Source: Bacteroidales bacterium (GTDB lineage: Bacteria > Bacteroidota > Bacteroidia > Bacteroidales > UBA10428). Taken from it: 64,000 nucleotides of DNA. The stretch spans positions 62,001-126,000 of the forward strand of contig JAFGGU010000003.1 in assembly GCA_016930375.1 (NCBI GenBank), read 5' to 3'. The position numbers and the translations under genes were made by a program. The notes under the pieces are model-generated. The model did no database searches. It saw only the letters and a program-made list of their open reading frames with translations, and was not told where the DNA came from. This document shows, piece by piece, positions 55,014 through 62,110 of the stretch (the stretch's first letter is position 1; every line of letters starts with the position of its first letter).

Positions 55014-55217
55014 TTAACCTAAAACCTCAAAGGTTACCTTTGCGTTAACACGAAATTCGATGATCTTGTCCTTTTTCACCAATGCACTCATGTCCTGAAC
55101 ATACACCGATCGTATTTCCTTTACCGTTTTGGCAGCCATTTTGACTGCATTCAGCGTTGCATCCTCCCAGCTTTTTTCTGAAGAGGCCAACAGTTCAATC
55201 ACTTTTAAAACAGCCAT
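55014..55217 (-). CDS. Dodecin family protein
   Basis: 67 residues, the usual dodecin length. VIELLASSEKSWEDATLNAV, then KTVKEIRSVYVQDMSALV and FRVNAKVTFEVLG match the family. Dodecins form 12-subunit shells that store or buffer flavins in the cytoplasm. It is a single gene facing the H1-like gene across a terminator. Confidence 0.93.
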   Translation of the reverse strand: MAVLKVIELLASSEKSWEDATLNAVKMAAKTVKEIRSVYVQDMSALVKKDKIIEFRVNAKVTFEVLG

Positions 55218-55258
55218 AGCTTTTGATTTAGGTTATTACTTGAAAGAACTGATTAATT

Positions 55259-56215
55259 CTAGTTGAAATAATTCTTGTACTTTTCCGGTAATTTCGAAAT
55301 GGTTCTTATCTGTATATCTTTATAAAAAACTTCAGCTGCCTCGCTCTGCAACTGAATTTTTCCTTTAATGAGCGGTTTATTGTCAGCTCCGTCCAAGTAA
55401 CGTGAATTTGACAATGCCATCACCACCTTTCCGTTAACAATATGAAGACTATTTCCTTCAAAGCATATTAATTCAACGGTGTTCCATTCCCCCAAGGGTT
55501 TCTCAAAATCTTCACTGCGCTGGCAGTATCCTGGATTTCCTGTTTCAAAACCAAAAGAAAGCAGCGGAGCAGCCGGATCATAACGGTAGTTATCTATACC
55601 CGGGGGCCGTGTGGCCCGGATATCGATCGCGGAAGTCATCTGGGACCAGAAATCGCCAAAACTGGCTTCCATGATCTGAAATTCCTGGGAAAGCATCCAC
55701 GATCGCCAGTAATCATTTCCGCATTCACCCTGTGAATGATAAAGTATTCCTGAATCCATGGGATCATTCAGCCTGGGATTCCATTTTTTCGCACCCCATC
55801 TGACCTGCAATTTCAGGTGATAATTTTCAAATTCCTGACGGGTGAAGACGCATCCGTATATCTCACCCGAAATTCGGAGCACCGGGTCACCGTTTTCTTC
55901 GGTAACTGAAAACACATTGCTGGCATTCTTGTTATAACCAAAAGGCTGTATTGTGTCGCCATTCTCATCGAGCGGCACCTCTCCCGAATAGCCGGGTTTG
56001 TGCGCATAACTCAGGTACATTTCCCATTGCGTCAGATCCTTGTCCAGCAAGGATGTCCAGGGTGATTGCTGCCGGCATGAGATTGGGCTCAGGACGAAAA
56101 TAATACCAATTAATAATTTGACTGAGTACCTGCTACTGCTACTGCTGCTGCCACCCACCGCCTTTGGCTGGGTCCCCGCTTTCGCGGGTCTGCCAATGCC
56201 TACTTTATTTTCCAT
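55259..56215 (-). CDS. DUF1080 (3-keto-glycoside hydrolase/lyase-like) lipoprotein
   Basis: 318 residues from the ATG at 56215; the ATG at 56230 is an alternative. The mature part is a single DUF1080 jelly roll (FSVTEENGDPVLRISGEIYG near 90, YCQRSEDFEKPLGEWNTVEL near 232, EVFYKDIQIRTI near the end). Some members act on 3-keto-sugars. The hydrophobic signal (35-46) ends at a likely lipidation Cys47, but is preceded by an odd 34-residue region with a GRPAKAGTQPKAVGG segment and six Ser codons. That DNA looks like an inserted repeat plus a trinucleotide run. It follows the receiver gene by a few bases on the same strand. Confidence 0.78.
   Translation of the reverse strand: MENKVGIGRPAKAGTQPKAVGGSSSSSSRYSVKLLIGIIFVLSPISCRQQSPWTSLLDKDLTQWEMYLSYAHKPGYSGEVPLDENGDTIQPFGYNKNASNVFSVTEENGDPVLRISGEIYGCVFTRQEFENYHLKLQVRWGAKKWNPRLNDPMDSGILYHSQGECGNDYWRSWMLSQEFQIMEASFGDFWSQMTSAIDIRATRPPGIDNYRYDPAAPLLSFGFETGNPGYCQRSEDFEKPLGEWNTVELICFEGNSLHIVNGKVVMALSNSRYLDGADNKPLIKGKIQLQSEAAEVFYKDIQIRTISKLPEKYKNYFN
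56132..56198. repeat. Ser-codon microsatellite and CCCGC-TTT-GCGGG hairpin inside the DUF1080 gene
   Basis: A CTG/CTA trinucleotide run (about 56132-56149) and a CCCGC-TTTC-GCGGG-type palindrome (about 56175-56188) lie in the first codons of the DUF1080 gene. They look like intergenic repeat DNA that has become coding. Confidence 0.55.
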
Positions 56216-56219
56216 ATTT

Positions 56220-56591
56220 CTAATTTTCATTCTTACTCAAAGCCTCCTGAATAGACAATTCGATTTCTTTGATATTGAAAGGTTTCCTGAAATACTTGAG
56301 GATAATCCTTTCGTTCAGGGCATCCGCAATATCTTCGGTAATGTCAAAACCTGTCAGGATGAAGCATAAAATCTCCGGGAATTCTTTTTTTACCTTTTTG
56401 ATAAATTCAATGCCATTCATACCTGGCATTTTCATGTCACTTATAACAATACGCGTTTCAGGAGATGATTTTAGAAGGCTCAAACCTTCAAATCCTGAGC
56501 CGGCCGATAAAACATGAAACTTGTTCTTGAAATTGATGGCAAATAGTCTCAGGTTAATAGGTTCATCATCCACATAAAGCAAAGTCTTCAT
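56220..56591 (-). CDS. Single-domain response regulator
   Basis: 123 residues from the ATG at 56591. Its ATGA overlaps the kinase stop, typical of coupled translation; an ATG at 56598-56600 is an alternative. CheY-like receiver: acidic Asp8/Asp9, phosphoacceptor Asp52 in VISDMKMPGMNG, Thr in LTGF near 81, Lys in FRKPF near 103. There is no output domain, so it must act through protein contacts or phosphotransfer. The partner kinase lies directly upstream. It is probably cotranscribed with the DUF1080 gene. Confidence 0.92.
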   Translation of the reverse strand: MKTLLYVDDEPINLRLFAINFKNKFHVLSAGSGFEGLSLLKSSPETRIVISDMKMPGMNGIEFIKKVKKEFPEILCFILTGFDITEDIADALNERIILKYFRKPFNIKEIELSIQEALSKNEN

Positions 56592-58012
56592 ATCGTCCAT
56601 GGCTTTTTTGTTTCTGTGACCGGTAATGTAACAACTACTTTTGTCCCTATTCCCAGCTGGGATTCAAAATCAAGAGTTCCATTGTATTCCTGTAAAATAT
56701 TGTATGTAATAGAAAGACCCAAACCAGTTCCTTTACCGGGATCTTTCGTGGTAAAAAACGGATCTGTTATCCTCGGCAAATTTTCCTGACTGATACCGCA
56801 ACCGGTATCCGTTATGGTAATTATGAGCTTGCTTTTTTCAACATTGGTGGCGATAATTATGGATCCCTTATCAGCAATAGCATGTTCGGCATTTGAAAGA
56901 ATATTCAGCATAGCCTGATGTATCTTACCTTCATTACAAATCAGTTTATAAGGTCTGTCAGTATAAATCTTTTGTATCTCAACTTTATATTTTAATTGAC
57001 TGGACATCATGACAAGGCAATTATCGATGATTGTGTGTATGTCACAGGGGATCATTGGTGCATCATCATGCCTGCTGTAATGATTGAGACTGGTCACGAT
57101 TTCGGATGCCCTTTTAACGCCAACCTGAATTCCTTCAATTAAGGGTTCCAGATCTGTTGCGTGCTCTTTCAGATGCTCACCGATATAATTTTCAAGACCC
57201 ACCACGCCTCCGTTTATAAAATTCAAGGGATTGTTGATTTCATGCGCAACACCGGCCGCCAGTATACCCAATGAGGCCATTTTTTCCGACTGGATAAGCT
57301 GCTTTTGTGTTTGGTGCAGATTTTCAATAGCGTCTTCAAGTTCTTCCCGCTGACCGAAAAGCTCTTCGTTTGTGGCTTTTAACTCCTCGTTAGCAGACTC
57401 AAGGTCCTCGGTCCTTTCTTTAATTACTACTTCCTGATCGGATATTAAATTTGTATAGGAATTAATGTATCTCCTGGTTACCAGAAGTATGATAAAGGCA
57501 CCAACAGAAATATGTACCGTATTAATGATCCAGGGGTATAATTCCAGAACGTAATGATTGGGATCATATTCTGGAGGAATGGCAAGGATTCCATGATGGT
57601 GCAGATAACCTATCAACAGGTAAAAAACAATCGTTGAAACGAATACCAACAAAGTGCGCCTGAACGGAAGATAAACAATACATACGAAGGGAATCAATAT
57701 CAGGTATATCCTGGCAGAGGAGAACAGCCCGTAATTGATGGCGTCGGCAAAAGTCAGTAATACAATCAGAAAAACAAGAAGGTAAGCTTTAAAATTGATG
57801 CTTAACCGTGATCGGATTACAGCCATAAGAATTACACATGCTATAATAAGAAAGTTGATGACATGTGAAATATGAAAGCCGTAATTATACCACCTGAACA
57901 GACTGATCAGGAAGGCAAGTGATCCGATCACAGCGGTTACAATCAGTGATGTGTCAAGGATATGCTTTTTTACCTCGTCAACAGTATTCACCTCTTCTTT
58001 AAGTTGAAGCAT
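56588..58012 (-). CDS. Membrane-bound sensor histidine kinase
   Basis: 474 residues. About six membrane helices lie in residues 20-180, with no large periplasmic sensor domain, so it may sense within the membrane. A coiled coil (190-245) leads to the His257 site in AGVAHEINNPLNF. The ATP-binding domain shows the N box near 370, DTGCGIS near 418, FFTTKDPGKGTGLGLSI near 432. This is the HisKA-HATPase plan with the HEINNPL subclass motif. Its stop overlaps the start of the single-domain receiver gene by 4 bases. The signal sensed is unknown. Confidence 0.93.
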   Translation of the reverse strand: MLQLKEEVNTVDEVKKHILDTSLIVTAVIGSLAFLISLFRWYNYGFHISHVINFLIIACVILMAVIRSRLSINFKAYLLVFLIVLLTFADAINYGLFSSARIYLILIPFVCIVYLPFRRTLLVFVSTIVFYLLIGYLHHHGILAIPPEYDPNHYVLELYPWIINTVHISVGAFIILLVTRRYINSYTNLISDQEVVIKERTEDLESANEELKATNEELFGQREELEDAIENLHQTQKQLIQSEKMASLGILAAGVAHEINNPLNFINGGVVGLENYIGEHLKEHATDLEPLIEGIQVGVKRASEIVTSLNHYSRHDDAPMIPCDIHTIIDNCLVMMSSQLKYKVEIQKIYTDRPYKLICNEGKIHQAMLNILSNAEHAIADKGSIIIATNVEKSKLIITITDTGCGISQENLPRITDPFFTTKDPGKGTGLGLSITYNILQEYNGTLDFESQLGIGTKVVVTLPVTETKKPWTI

Positions 58013-58097
58013 ATTCAGTGTGAATTTGTTTAGGTTGGAGACTTAATGAAAAATGCAAACTTTACTATAAAAATAGCTAAAAGTGAGGTTAGTTTCA

Positions 58098-59093
58098 CTA
58101 TTTCGCGATAACAAACTTTTTCAATTCCGAGGAAATGAAATCAAGCTCAGGGTTGGAAAGATGAATGTCACCAGCCCGGGCATTTTCGACAGCCTGCCGG
58201 CGGTTTCTGGCACCAACCAGGGCAATGGTGATACCGGGTTGTTCAACGGTCCATCTTATCACCAGCTGTCCCAGTGTGGCATTTTTTTCTTTCGCCATAG
58301 GTTTTAGCTTATCCAGAAAGGCATTCACACGGATGATATTTTCATGGCTGTAAAAAACATTGCCATCTCGCGTGTCACCTTCATTGAACTTATAACCCGG
58401 AATGATCTTCCCGGTCAGCAGACCTCTTTGCAAAGGGCTGTAAGCGATAATGGACTTGTTGTGCTGAATGGCATAAGGGATAACATCTTTCTCGATGTCG
58501 CGAAACACCATGCTGTAAGGGACCTGGTTGGAAGCCAGAGATATTGTCTTCTCCGCTTCTTCCATTTGCCCGGCAGTATAGTTGCAGACACCGGCGGCCC
58601 TTATTTTTCCCTGTTCCAGTAATCGTTGCATAGCTTCCATGGTTTCGGCAATGGGTGTGGTGCTGTCATGCCAGTGAATCTGGTACAGGTCGATATAATC
58701 GGTTTTCAGCCTTCTCAGGCTGTCTTCACATTCCTTCATGATGCTTTTCGAAGAGGCCAGCTTGTGGATATGGATTTCCCGGCCTGAATTGTCCTTGCTG
58801 TTAAAAAAGAATTCCCCCTCGGAGGTGTCCCATCGCAGCCCGAATTTCGTAAGGATCTGTATTTTATCCCTTTTCAGGCCACGAATAGCCTCACCGACTA
58901 TCTCTTCACTGAGACCCTGGCCATAGGCCGGAGCCGTATCAATAGAGGTTATCCCATGATCAAAAGATGCCCTGATGGCATCCAATGCTTCCTTCCGGTC
59001 AGCTCCACCCCACATCCAGCCACCAATGGCCCAGGCTCCGAAAGTAATAACGGATGCCTCAACGGAAGAAGCACCTAATTTTCTTTTTTCCAT
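58098..59093 (-). CDS. Aldo/keto reductase
   Basis: 331 residues of the AKR superfamily (NADPH-dependent reduction of carbonyls). The start KLGASSVEASVITFGAWAIGGW is typical of the YajO/YhdN/Tas-like group. Catalytic residues appear as Asp and Tyr in DTAPAYGQGLSEE near 52, Lys in LTKFGLRW near 83 and His in YQIHWHD near 137. ALVGARNRRQAVENA near 290 binds cofactor. It is a single gene with a TATATTTG box 35 bases upstream, next to a repeat-rich spacer. Confidence 0.9.
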   Translation of the reverse strand: MEKRKLGASSVEASVITFGAWAIGGWMWGGADRKEALDAIRASFDHGITSIDTAPAYGQGLSEEIVGEAIRGLKRDKIQILTKFGLRWDTSEGEFFFNSKDNSGREIHIHKLASSKSIMKECEDSLRRLKTDYIDLYQIHWHDSTTPIAETMEAMQRLLEQGKIRAAGVCNYTAGQMEEAEKTISLASNQVPYSMVFRDIEKDVIPYAIQHNKSIIAYSPLQRGLLTGKIIPGYKFNEGDTRDGNVFYSHENIIRVNAFLDKLKPMAKEKNATLGQLVIRWTVEQPGITIALVGARNRRQAVENARAGDIHLSNPELDFISSELKKFVIAK

Positions 59094-59127
59094 AATCCCG
59101 TTTTAAAGATATTGTAAAAGTGTGTTG

Positions 59128-59135
59128 CAAATATA
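59128..59135 (-). promoter_or_regulatory. -7 element upstream of the aldo/keto reductase gene
   Basis: TATATTTG on the minus strand, a full TAnnTTTG match, 35 bases before the start. The upstream partner box is not clear. Confidence 0.4.
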
Positions 59136-59162
59136 GTTCAAAACGGGGAGGTTGTAAAGGTT

Positions 59163-59296
59163 GTGATTGCCTGCCTGCCTGCCGGCAGGTTGTGAAGGTT
59201 GTGAAGGTTGTGATTGTTGTGGGTTGTTGTATGTTGTAGGTTGGACGAAATGCTTCGACTCCGCTCAGCATGACTGCACGACTGCACGACTGCACA
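59163..59296. repeat. Repeat-rich spacer (GCCT units, GGTTGTGAA units, TGCACGAC units)
   Basis: Four TGCC/GCCT units that end in a GCCTGCCGGCAGG palindrome (about 59168-59190) are followed by GGTTGTGAA copies to about 59245, a TGCTTCGACTCCGCTCAGCA element (about 59251-59270) and three CTGCACGA copies (about 59274-59296). This is non-coding and looks like a stack of dispersed elements. Confidence 0.75.
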
Positions 59297-59303
59297 ACTT
59301 CAA

Positions 59304-59498
59304 TTATGGCTCAAAAATAAATATCTCTTCGATGGTTACGCCAAAAACCCTGGCAATATCATGCGCAAGTTTAAGCGACGGATTGTACTTGTTTTTTTCA
59401 AGAAAGACAATGGTTTCCCGCCGCACATTCACCTTCCTGGCCAGGTCGCCCTGGGTCATATCAAACCGGGCCCGGTACTCCCGAATCCGGTTATTCAT
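59304..59498 (-). CDS. Small XRE-family helix-turn-helix regulator
   Basis: 64 residues, nearly all one HTH domain ([23 protein letters not shown] is the recognition region; the last part IFEP follows VTIEEIF). It belongs to the YozG-like small regulators that are usually encoded with a multi-pass membrane protein. Its first 8 bases overlap the end of that gene here. It likely represses its own promoter at 59914-59952. Confidence 0.9.
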   Translation of the reverse strand: MNNRIREYRARFDMTQGDLARKVNVRRETIVFLEKNKYNPSLKLAHDIARVFGVTIEEIFIFEP

Positions 59499-59889
59499 TT
59501 TTAATTCCTCCGAAATTGATAACTAACCAGCTGATGGCAAATACAACGGCCATACCCAGAATGCCCGCACCAATCAAAGCATGGTTTTCGAGTTTGATCC
59601 TGTCGCTGAAATACATGATGGCCAGCCACAGATAAAGAGAGATGTAATACGACCAGGATGCAGTTTTCCGCATCACTTTTCTGGACATTTCATCCTCGGC
59701 TGGTTCTCCTCTTTTGGCACTTGAAAACCGTTTGTAGCCGAGATAGACTGCAAAACCAACTACCAGTATTATGATGCCGGTCTCGACCAGATCATAGAGT
59801 TTGAATTGGGTATTGGAAAGTAAAAACCACAGGGCTGTTGCTGCCAGCACCAATCCGGCAACGATGAAAACAAGGTATGCACGTTTCAT
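59491..59889 (-). CDS. Four-helix membrane protein, DUF2178-like
   Basis: 132 residues with four predicted membrane helices (about 5-24, 33-50, 77-94, 103-124) and a charged cytoplasmic loop containing [17 protein letters not shown], typical of DUF2178-type proteins. Function unknown; the family is regularly paired with a small XRE regulator, as here (8-base overlap), perhaps acting as a membrane-bound switch on the regulator. A well-formed promoter with an overlapping dyad lies just upstream. Confidence 0.78.
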   Translation of the reverse strand: MKRAYLVFIVAGLVLAATALWFLLSNTQFKLYDLVETGIIILVVGFAVYLGYKRFSSAKRGEPAEDEMSRKVMRKTASWSYYISLYLWLAIMYFSDRIKLENHALIGAGILGMAVVFAISWLVINFGGIKNE

Positions 59890-59913
59890 GATTTATGGAT
59901 TTAGTTAATTAAA

Positions 59914-59952
59914 TCTAACATAAAGTTAGAAATAAATAACATTACGTGCAAA
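59914..59952 (-). promoter_or_regulatory. Promoter with overlapping operator dyad for the DUF2178/XRE pair
   Basis: On the minus strand TTTG (59949-59952), a 20-base spacer and TAACTTTA (59921-59928). A dyad TCTAAC-ATAAA-GTTAGA (59914-59930) covers the -7 box. The likely binder is the XRE protein of the same operon. Confidence 0.6.
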
Positions 59953-59970
59953 TTTTTGAGATATTTTTTA

Positions 59971-60006
59971 TTAAAAAAAATGCCGTTGGTCAAGTCACCA
60001 ACGGCA
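59971..60006 (-). terminator. Rho-independent terminator of the blaI-M56 operon
   Basis: TGCCGTTGGT and ACCAACGGCA form a perfect 10-bp stem with a 6-base loop (59981-60006). On the minus strand it is followed by eight T residues, 41 bases past the peptidase stop. Confidence 0.85.
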
Positions 60007-60020
60007 ATCATACGATTAAC

Positions 60021-60063
60021 ACCGAATACCGATTACTGTTTACTGTTTACTTTTTACCTTTCT
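60021..60063. repeat. Low-complexity repeat at the end of the M56 peptidase gene
   Basis: On the minus strand GGTAAAAAGTAAACAGTAAA followed by CAGTAATCGGTATTCGGTG, the same family as 1356-1465 and 3163-3229. It contains the last codons and the stop of the peptidase gene. Confidence 0.75.
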
Positions 60064-61579
60064 TCGTTGTAATCAAAATCACCCCATCATACTCCTTGTC
60101 GGTGTACTCCTTCATTTTGGTCTTATCTTTTACTACCTGAATCTCTATGATGTCATCCGGATCAATACCAGCCATGGCGTTTTTTCCCGTATGTGAAACA
60201 CCATCGATGATCACCAGCGTATTCGATGGAGTATCATCGCTTGCAGTCCATTCCGGCTTATGTTCCCGGATAATAACAACCTCTTTTTTACCGTCGTGCT
60301 TTACGTCGTACTTTTTATCATACTTTTCATCGTGCATTACATCAATTTTATCACCGTGCCTCATCACCTTCACGATCTTAACCGAATCATGCCCGGTGCC
60401 TTTAATGTGTTCAATATCCTCATCTTCGGAGATGAAAATCAGATTGTCTGCGTGTTCGATCCTGTCCTGCCCATCATGGCCAAACTTCCTTACCGATTTT
60501 GTAGTATCCCCGGCTACAATGACCTCAATGGTTTCCGTATAGATTGTGTCCCCCGGAGTTTCTTTTTTAATGATCGTAATTACGGTTTTCTTCTTACTGG
60601 TATCCCCGGGCAAATCGGGACTGAGTAAAAGCAGTGGATCAGAGATTAAGGTTTTTACAGATGTCAAAGCCTTTTCTGAATCGCCGGCCTGAAGCCTTTC
60701 CGGCAAAAACCCGTTTACAATGGCCATCAGGAGGAACAACATGGCAGCGAGAGGAAGCAGGGTCAGGATCTTCAATCTTGACCTCCGGCGTAATGTATTG
60801 TTTGTAATCATTTTCATTCGTTTTTTAATTAATGAGTGGTTAAAACTGGAAGAAAGACAAATGAGCCTTTCCTCGGTTACCTGATTAATCAGGAGAGCCT
60901 GGTATCGGAGCCTGTCAATTCCGGTATTGAGTGCTCCTTCATCTGCCAGGTATTCATGCACAAGTTGCACCGTGTTCTTCATTTTCCAGATCAGCGGATT
61001 GAACCACATTACGGCCGTCAGCAGTTCGGTGATGATCAGGTCAACAGAATGGTACTGGGAAGCATGAATTCTTTCATGTGCGATAATCTGCTCCAGGTCT
61101 TCATCGGATGCCAAATTTCGGGCAACAAAAATCCACCTGAAGAATGAAAAGGTATTTTTGAAAGTGTGGTTTAGCAGTATTACGCAATCGTTCCGGTAAA
61201 TTTTGTCGGATTTCAGATATTGAAATGCCAGCACAAAGAGCTGCAAAAAAATCCTTCCCAACAGCATAAGTGTAATAAGAAAATAGATCTTCAGGCCCAG
61301 GTCCGTCCAGTTCAAACCTGACTCAACGGCTATGGCAGCAGCCTGTCCATCCTGAGCGGCAGGTACATTCAAATTTTCCAGGGCAAAGGTCGGATTTTGA
61401 CTTTTCACAAGGTCAATGGTAAACCTGTTGAAAGGCAGCAGGAGCGATAAAACGACGGATCCCATCAGGTAAAACCGCAGGTGCCTGAAGTTGGATTCAT
61501 TCCTGTATATCAGTTTATAAGCCAGGTACAGCAAACTCAGGCAAACCGATGAAATCAGCGTATGTTGAATAAAAGACAT
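60047..61579 (-). CDS. BlaR1-like M56 peptidase with a TonB-plug-like C-terminal domain
   Basis: 510 residues. Four membrane helices lie in the first 300 residues. The zinc motif is intact: His168-Glu169-x-x-His172 (HERIH), with a further Glu in LVHEYLADEGAL near 207. M56 proteins of the BlaR1/MecR1 group sense a signal and cleave the paired BlaI repressor. Instead of the penicillin-binding sensor, the outer part is a 200-residue region with many Asp-His-Lys residues (about 380-430) and a TonB-plug-like tail (TLVIIDGVSHTGKNAMAG, YDGVILITTKKG). The gene is 1 base downstream of blaI. The terminal Gly-Lys-Lys-stop codons come from the repeat at 60021-60063. Confidence 0.88.
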   Translation of the reverse strand: MSFIQHTLISSVCLSLLYLAYKLIYRNESNFRHLRFYLMGSVVLSLLLPFNRFTIDLVKSQNPTFALENLNVPAAQDGQAAAIAVESGLNWTDLGLKIYFLITLMLLGRIFLQLFVLAFQYLKSDKIYRNDCVILLNHTFKNTFSFFRWIFVARNLASDEDLEQIIAHERIHASQYHSVDLIITELLTAVMWFNPLIWKMKNTVQLVHEYLADEGALNTGIDRLRYQALLINQVTEERLICLSSSFNHSLIKKRMKMITNNTLRRRSRLKILTLLPLAAMLFLLMAIVNGFLPERLQAGDSEKALTSVKTLISDPLLLLSPDLPGDTSKKKTVITIIKKETPGDTIYTETIEVIVAGDTTKSVRKFGHDGQDRIEHADNLIFISEDEDIEHIKGTGHDSVKIVKVMRHGDKIDVMHDEKYDKKYDVKHDGKKEVVIIREHKPEWTASDDTPSNTLVIIDGVSHTGKNAMAGIDPDDIIEIQVVKDKTKMKEYTDKEYDGVILITTKKGKK

Positions 61580-61580
61580 T

Positions 61581-61955
61581 TTATTGCCGTTTATTTTTAA
61601 TTTCCTTTTCCAGCATTTCTTTCAATTCTTCGAGATCGTTCAGGCTTACTTCCTTGCTCCTGACAAAAGCAGAAACCATCTGATGGAGCGAACCATTGAA
61701 AAGCCCTCTGAATGTATCTTTCATTACATGCTGTGCGTAATCTTTTTTTGAAACCACGGCGTAATAAACATTGGTTTTGCCATAGGTCCTGTGCGCTACA
61801 TAACCTTTTTTCTCGAGCACTTTGATAACTGTAGCTACTGTGTTATAAGCAGGTTTGGGATCGGGCAAGCTTTCGAGCACATCGCTTACAGCTCCTTCCT
61901 TAATTTCCCACAACGCTTTCAGCAGGTCTTCCTGGGCTTTGGTGATTTCTTTCAT
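61581..61955 (-). CDS. BlaI/MecI-family winged-helix repressor
   Basis: 124 residues. The winged-helix part (LLKALWEIKEGAVSDVLESL, YNTVATVIKVLEKKGYVAHRTYGKT) and the dimer helices match BlaI/MecI/CopY. The repressor is normally inactivated when the M56 peptidase cleaves it. It starts the two-gene operon; a dyad overlapping its own promoter region (62017-62032) is a good operator candidate. Confidence 0.93.
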   Translation of the reverse strand: MKEITKAQEDLLKALWEIKEGAVSDVLESLPDPKPAYNTVATVIKVLEKKGYVAHRTYGKTNVYYAVVSKKDYAQHVMKDTFRGLFNGSLHQMVSAFVRSKEVSLNDLEELKEMLEKEIKNKRQ

Positions 61956-61990
61956 GCTTGCGCAAAAGTTTATGAAGAATAAATTCGAAG

Positions 61991-62032
61991 CAAATATACT
62001 ATAAAGATTTATTAACTACTATAAATGTAGTA
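61991..62032 (-). promoter_or_regulatory. blaI promoter with probable BlaI operator
   Basis: TATATTTG on the minus strand (61991-61998) is a full -7 match, 36 bases before the blaI start. TACTATAAATGTAGTA (62017-62032) resembles the TACA/TGTA dyads bound by BlaI/MecI and lies where the upstream box is expected, so binding would block polymerase. Confidence 0.65.
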
Positions 62033-62080
62033 TATTTTTCAAATAATTTAACAATTTTTGGGAATTCATTTTAGATATAA

Positions 62081-62110
62081 AGTAGAGACGCACAATTGTG
62101 CGTCTCTACT
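62081..62110. repeat. Perfect 30-base palindrome (GAGACGCA type)
   Basis: The left arm is AGTAGAGACGCACAA and the right arm is its exact reverse complement. The core TAGAGACGCA is shared with the terminator at 26176-26208. It touches the transketolase stop region, and may serve as a terminator for that minus-strand gene. Confidence 0.8.
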
